NCBI GenBank assembly: GCA_021817185.1
Contig: JAKAVU010000131.1
Location: 1-7,964 of the forward strand
Direction: 5' to 3'
DNA length: 7,964 nucleotides
Source: a bacterium
GTDB lineage: Bacteria; Chloroflexota; Dormibacteria; UBA8260; Bog-877
The notes beneath the pieces are model-generated. The model was not told where the DNA came from, did not search any database, and was given only the letters and a program-made list of their open reading frames with translations. Positions 5,645 to 7,964 of the stretch are shown here, piece after piece (position 1 is the stretch's first letter; each line of letters starts with the position of its first letter). Both the position numbers and the translations under genes were made by a program.

Positions 5645-5784
5645 GCCGTGTAGGATAGCGGTTTTTGGAGCGATGCACCTGTTGATCAGCATCTGCGTGG
5701 GTTAGATTTTGGGTCAGTCTTGGGTGTCTCTAAGCGCCTCAAAAGGGGACAGCAGATGCTGTTATTAATCTCAAAGTGGCAAAC
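5645..5784. other. Candidate attachment region between integrase and tRNA
   Basis: This gap is visibly more AT-rich than its surroundings. It holds a perfect 10-bp inverted repeat, CAGCATCTGC (5687-5696) and GCAGATGCTG (5752-5761), 55 bases apart. Between the arms TTGGGT occurs twice in direct orientation at 5709-5714 and 5720-5725, one helical turn apart. Such spaced repeats are typical of arm-type integrase or excisionase binding sites. The crossover itself would be expected inside the adjacent tRNA 3' end. No matching second copy of the tRNA 3' segment was found elsewhere in the window. Confidence 0.4.
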
Positions 5785-5860
5785 TGGAGCGGGAGACGGG
5801 TCTCGAACCCGCGACCTTCTGCTTGGGAAGCAGACGCTCTACCAACTGAGCTACTCCCGC
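5785..5860 (-). tRNA. tRNA-Gly (CCC anticodon)
   Basis: A complete 76-base cloverleaf can be drawn on the minus strand. The acceptor stem GCGGGAG/CTCCCGC is perfect. The D stem is GCTC/GAGC with loop AGTTGGTA. The anticodon stem TCTGC/GCAGA holds loop TTCCCAA, giving anticodon CCC. A five-base variable loop is followed by the T stem GCGGG/CCCGT with loop TTCGAGA. The discriminator base is U, as expected for glycine tRNAs, and CCA is encoded (5787-5785). It reads GGG codons. Its 3' end faces the integrase, making it the probable integration site; being intact, it marks the chromosomal side of the junction. Confidence 0.95.
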
Positions 5861-5870
5861 CCGGCCAGCG

Positions 5871-5876
5871 AGTATA
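5871..5876 (-). promoter_or_regulatory. -10 box of the tRNA-Gly promoter
   Basis: TATACT on the minus strand lies 10 bases before the tRNA 5' end, the right distance for a short-leader tRNA transcript. The -35 region (around 5894-5899, CTGAAG) is weak. The integrase lies downstream on the same strand with no evident terminator in between, so it may also receive readthrough from this promoter. Confidence 0.5.
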
Positions 5877-5927
5877 CCGTGACGGTGTGGTAGCTTCAGC
5901 GAAGCGCGCCAACTGGAGAGAGCACCC

Positions 5928-6206
5928 ATGATCACCGCCTTCCTTCTCATCAACGCCGAGCGCGAGCATCTCGGGTCCCTGGGGCCGAGGCTGGCGGCGT
6001 GCCCGGGGGTGGTCGAGGTCTACACCACCACCGGCGAGGTCGACTTCATCGCCAAGCTCGCGGTCTCGGACCTCGAGGAGTTGGCAGCGCTGGTCCACGA
6101 CCGGCTCGCGGACATGGATGGCATCGCGGCCACCAGCACCCACCTGGCCATGCGCCGGTACCGTCCTGAGGAGATAAGCGCCGCCTTCGACCTCGGGGTG
6201 GACTGA
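5928..6206 (+). CDS. Stand-alone Lrp/AsnC ligand-binding (RAM) domain protein
   Basis: The 92-residue protein is a single alpha/beta ferredoxin-like RAM domain, the amino-acid-sensing and oligomerising half of Lrp/AsnC regulators. There is no DNA-binding helix-turn-helix. It starts with the first beta strand (ITAFLLINA). The family pattern follows: a helix, CPGVVEVYTTTGEVDFIAKL (25-44), SDLEELAALVHDRLADMDGI (47-66) and the last strand TSTHLAMRRY. Stand-alone RAM proteins form rings and can bind amino acids or pair with full-length Lrp proteins; which applies here is unknown. The start ATG is supported by GGAGAG 7 bases upstream (5915-5920). It diverges from the tRNA and converges on the transporter gene, with only 4 bases between the two stops. 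It looks like chromosomal backbone rather than element cargo. Confidence 0.88.
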   Translation: MITAFLLINAEREHLGSLGPRLAACPGVVEVYTTTGEVDFIAKLAVSDLEELAALVHDRLADMDGIAATSTHLAMRRYRPEEISAAFDLGVD

Positions 6207-6210
6207 ACTC

Positions 6211-7029
6211 TCATAGCCCGGCGGCCCCCACCAGGTGCCCTATGCCGGCGGTCACCGCCATGGCCAGCGACCCGCCCACCAGCACCCTGACCGCCCCCTG
6301 CCGCCATCCGGCGCCTCCGGCGATCGCCCCCAGCGCCCCCAGCACCCCAAGGGCCACCAAAGCCACCGCGGCGAGCACGACTGCGCGCAGAGCATGGGGG
6401 CTCAGGAGTGCGGCCAGGACCGGGAGGACCGCCCCACCCGCGAAGGCCGCTGCCGAGGACGTGGCCGCCTGGACTGGCCGCGCCCGACCCTGCTCTGTGA
6501 TGCCGAGCTCATCACGGGCGTGGGCGGCCAGGGCGTCGTGGCTCATGAGCTGCCTTGCCACCTCGGTCGCGAGCTCCGGTTCGACACCGCGCTGGACGTA
6601 GATCGCCGCCAACTCTGCCAGCTCGCCCTCGGGGTCGGTCCGGAGCTCGACACGCTCGCGCCCCAGATCGGCGCGCTCAGCGTCCCGCTGCGTGGAGACC
6701 GACACGTACTCACCCGCCGCCATGGACATCGCTCCGGCGACCAGGCCGGCGATCCCCGCCGCGAGCACCTGCGCGGACCCGGCGCTGGCGGTTGCGACCC
6801 CCAACATCAGGCTTGCGGTGGAGACGATTCCGTCGTCCGCCCCCAGCACCGCTGCTCGCAGCCAGCCGGTACCGCCGCTGCGGTGGGCCTCCGGACTTCC
6901 CACCTGTTGGACGGCCGGAGGTACCGGATGGGCTATGGCCGATCGCCCCAGGCTGGGGCCAATCGCCGACCAGCGTCCGCTGAAGGACCCAAGGGCTACC
7001 CCGCCTTCTCCAGCGCCCGGGCCACCCAT
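6211..7029 (-). CDS. VIT1/CCC1-family metal transporter
   Basis: The 272-residue membrane protein is of the vacuolar iron transporter (VIT1/CCC1) family, which moves Fe2+ or Mn2+ across the membrane, usually in export or detoxification. The family opening WLRAAVLGADDGIVSTASL is at residues 56-74. The first transmembrane helices (~60-108) end in the AAGEYVSVSTQRDAE signature (104-118). A cytoplasmic helical, acidic hairpin at ~119-185 is the metal-binding region in the family. Three C-terminal hydrophobic helices follow at ~193-270. ATG 7029 is chosen because GGGAGG sits 7 bases upstream. This adds a Gly/Pro-rich N-terminal tail of about 50 residues; a GTG near residue 43 would give the more usual ~230 residues. 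It overlaps the end of the upstream gene by 34 bases, so the two are co-transcribed. Confidence 0.88.
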   Translation of the reverse strand: MGGPGAGEGGVALGSFSGRWSAIGPSLGRSAIAHPVPPAVQQVGSPEAHRSGGTGWLRAAVLGADDGIVSTASLMLGVATASAGSAQVLAAGIAGLVAGAMSMAAGEYVSVSTQRDAERADLGRERVELRTDPEGELAELAAIYVQRGVEPELATEVARQLMSHDALAAHARDELGITEQGRARPVQAATSSAAAFAGGAVLPVLAALLSPHALRAVVLAAVALVALGVLGALGAIAGGAGWRQGAVRVLVGGSLAMAVTAGIGHLVGAAGL

Positions 7030-7964
7030 GCCTGCACCTCCCGGCCAGAGCTGCCGAGGGCGTCCCGGCAAGCCTCTCGGGAACGCCCCGAGGCCAGGAC
7101 GCGGTACCGGGGGGCGTCTGGATCCGGCAGAACCAGCACCCAGCCTCCCTCGAATCCGACCTTGATGCCGTCCGTGAGGTCGACCGTCTCACCGCGATGC
7201 GCCTCCACCAGCAGCCGCATCACCTCTCCCTTCACCTCCCAGGGACAGAAGACCTCGTCCTCAAGGAGGGCACCCGACGGGAGGCGGCGGCGGAGCTGGG
7301 CCACTGTGGAGCCGTCCTCGACCACCAGCCGTAGGGTGTTCATGACCGTATAGAGAGCGTCGTAGGCGGCCAGATGCGCGGGCCAGACGAAACCTCCCAG
7401 CCCATCCACCCCCAGCACCGCCGACTGCCGCTCCGCAGCCCGCACCACCGCCCCGACGTCGGCGCGCGTGCGGTGAAGACGCCCGCCCTGAGCCTCCACG
7501 ACCTCCTGGAGCCGCCAGCTGGCCGACACGGGAGCCACCACCACCCCGCCGGGTTCGGCTCTGAGGGCCAGCAGCGCGAGCAGGCACGCCGCCTCGTCGT
7601 GGTCCAGTGCCTGGCCCTCATCGTCCACCAGAAAGAGCCTCTGCCCGGGAGGGTCGATTCGCACTCCCAAGGTGGCGGTGACCGTGCGGGTGATGCTCGC
7701 TGCCTGGCGCAATTCCTCCTCCTGGTCGCGAGGGACCGGCGAGGAGTTGGCCTCTTCGTCGAAGCCGGACCGCAGGGAGATGGTCTGGACCCCCGCTTGG
7801 TGCAGCAGCCGCGGCAGGACCAGGGAGGCGGAGCCGAACGCGAAGTCGACCAGCACCCGGGGGTGGGCGGACCGAACCTGCGCCAGGTCCAGTCCGGCCA
7901 GGACGTGACGCTCGTAGGCGGCTTGAACGCCCTCGGGGTAGGAGATCTCCACGATCTCCCGGGG
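6996..7964 (-). CDS. C-terminal part of phosphomannomutase-like (MPG/PMM-type) protein, runs off right edge
   Basis: The frame is open to the window edge (last visible residues PREIVEISYPEG), so this is the C-terminal ~320 residues of a larger protein. They match phosphoglucomutase/phosphomannomutase domains II-IV: VLVDFAFGSASLVLPRLL (~33-50 from the GTG at 7952), DPPGQRLFLVDDEG (100-113), GVDGLGGFVWPAHLAAYDAL (181-200) and a C-terminal VLPDPDAPRYRVLASG (274-289). The canonical metal loop DGDxDR reads DPPGQR, and the domain-IV phosphate-binding RxSGTE motif is absent. This is the degenerate form seen in the two-domain proteins annotated mannose-1-phosphate guanylyltransferase/phosphomannomutase. 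A nucleotidyltransferase N-terminus is therefore predicted beyond the window. Its role would be GDP-mannose or related sugar-nucleotide supply; mutase activity looks doubtful. It lies upstream of, and overlaps, the metal transporter gene. Confidence 0.82.
   Translation of the reverse strand, partial: PREIVEISYPEGVQAAYERHVLAGLDLAQVRSAHPRVLVDFAFGSASLVLPRLLHQAGVQTISLRSGFDEEANSSPVPRDQEEELRQAASITRTVTATLGVRIDPPGQRLFLVDDEGQALDHDEAACLLALLALRAEPGGVVVAPVSASWRLQEVVEAQGGRLHRTRADVGAVVRAAERQSAVLGVDGLGGFVWPAHLAAYDALYTVMNTLRLVVEDGSTVAQLRRRLPSGALLEDEVFCPWEVKGEVMRLLVEAHRGETVDLTDGIKVGFEGGWVLVLPDPDAPRYRVLASGRSREACRDALGSSGREVQAWVARALEKAG

Noticed and set aside
6235..7353. Long plus-strand open frame of 372 codons
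   Set aside because: Antisense to the VIT-type transporter and the phosphomannomutase-like gene; low-complexity Arg/Pro-rich translation with no recognisable domain.

Overview
The window is GC-rich and gene-dense. Its gene set is a pSAM2-like FtsK/GntR/tyrosine-integrase kit next to a tRNA gene, plus a mannose-1-phosphate guanylyltransferase/phosphomannomutase-type protein. Several genes begin with what look like TAnnnT-N6/7-GTG/ATG leaderless starts. Together these point to an actinomycete or a related deep-branching GC-rich Gram-positive lineage; no genus can be named from sequence alone.

Layout, left to right. (1) 1-~850: the 3' part of an IS110-family insertion sequence, entering from the left edge, with its transposase and a short right end. 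(2) ~850-1404, minus: a fragment of an FtsK/TraB-like DNA translocase that keeps Walker B but lacks Walker A and abuts the IS end. (3) 1601-2392, minus: a GntR/HutC regulator with a UTRA domain; a perfect 14-bp palindrome lies inside its likely promoter. (4) 2393-2636: divergent intergenic region. (5) 2637-4410, plus: three tightly packed genes, a TIGR04255-family protein and two small proteins of no known function. This is the most interesting cargo in the window. (6) 4410-4718: a stretch that may hold a decayed fourth gene, all in one frame but broken by two stops. (7) 4679-5644, minus: a tyrosine integrase. (8) 5645-5784: AT-richer candidate attachment region with inverted and direct repeats. 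(9) 5785-5860, minus: an intact tRNA-Gly(CCC) with encoded CCA. (10) 5928-7964: apparent chromosomal backbone, with a stand-alone Lrp/AsnC ligand-binding (RAM) domain protein, a VIT/CCC1-type metal transporter, and the C-terminal part of a phosphomannomutase-like protein running off the right edge.

Interpretation. The integrase lies at the 3' end of the tRNA gene and on the same strand, as expected for an element integrated into tRNA-Gly. Everything left of the tRNA is then most simply read as an integrative, probably once conjugative, element. Its transfer function looks damaged: the translocase has lost its ATP-binding half and sits against an IS110 copy. No rep or xis gene and no second copy of the tRNA 3' end was seen, so the left boundary probably lies outside the window. 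The GntR protein probably represses itself through the palindrome and may also act on the divergent cassette. The cassette looks intact and is the best candidate for an undescribed functional unit.
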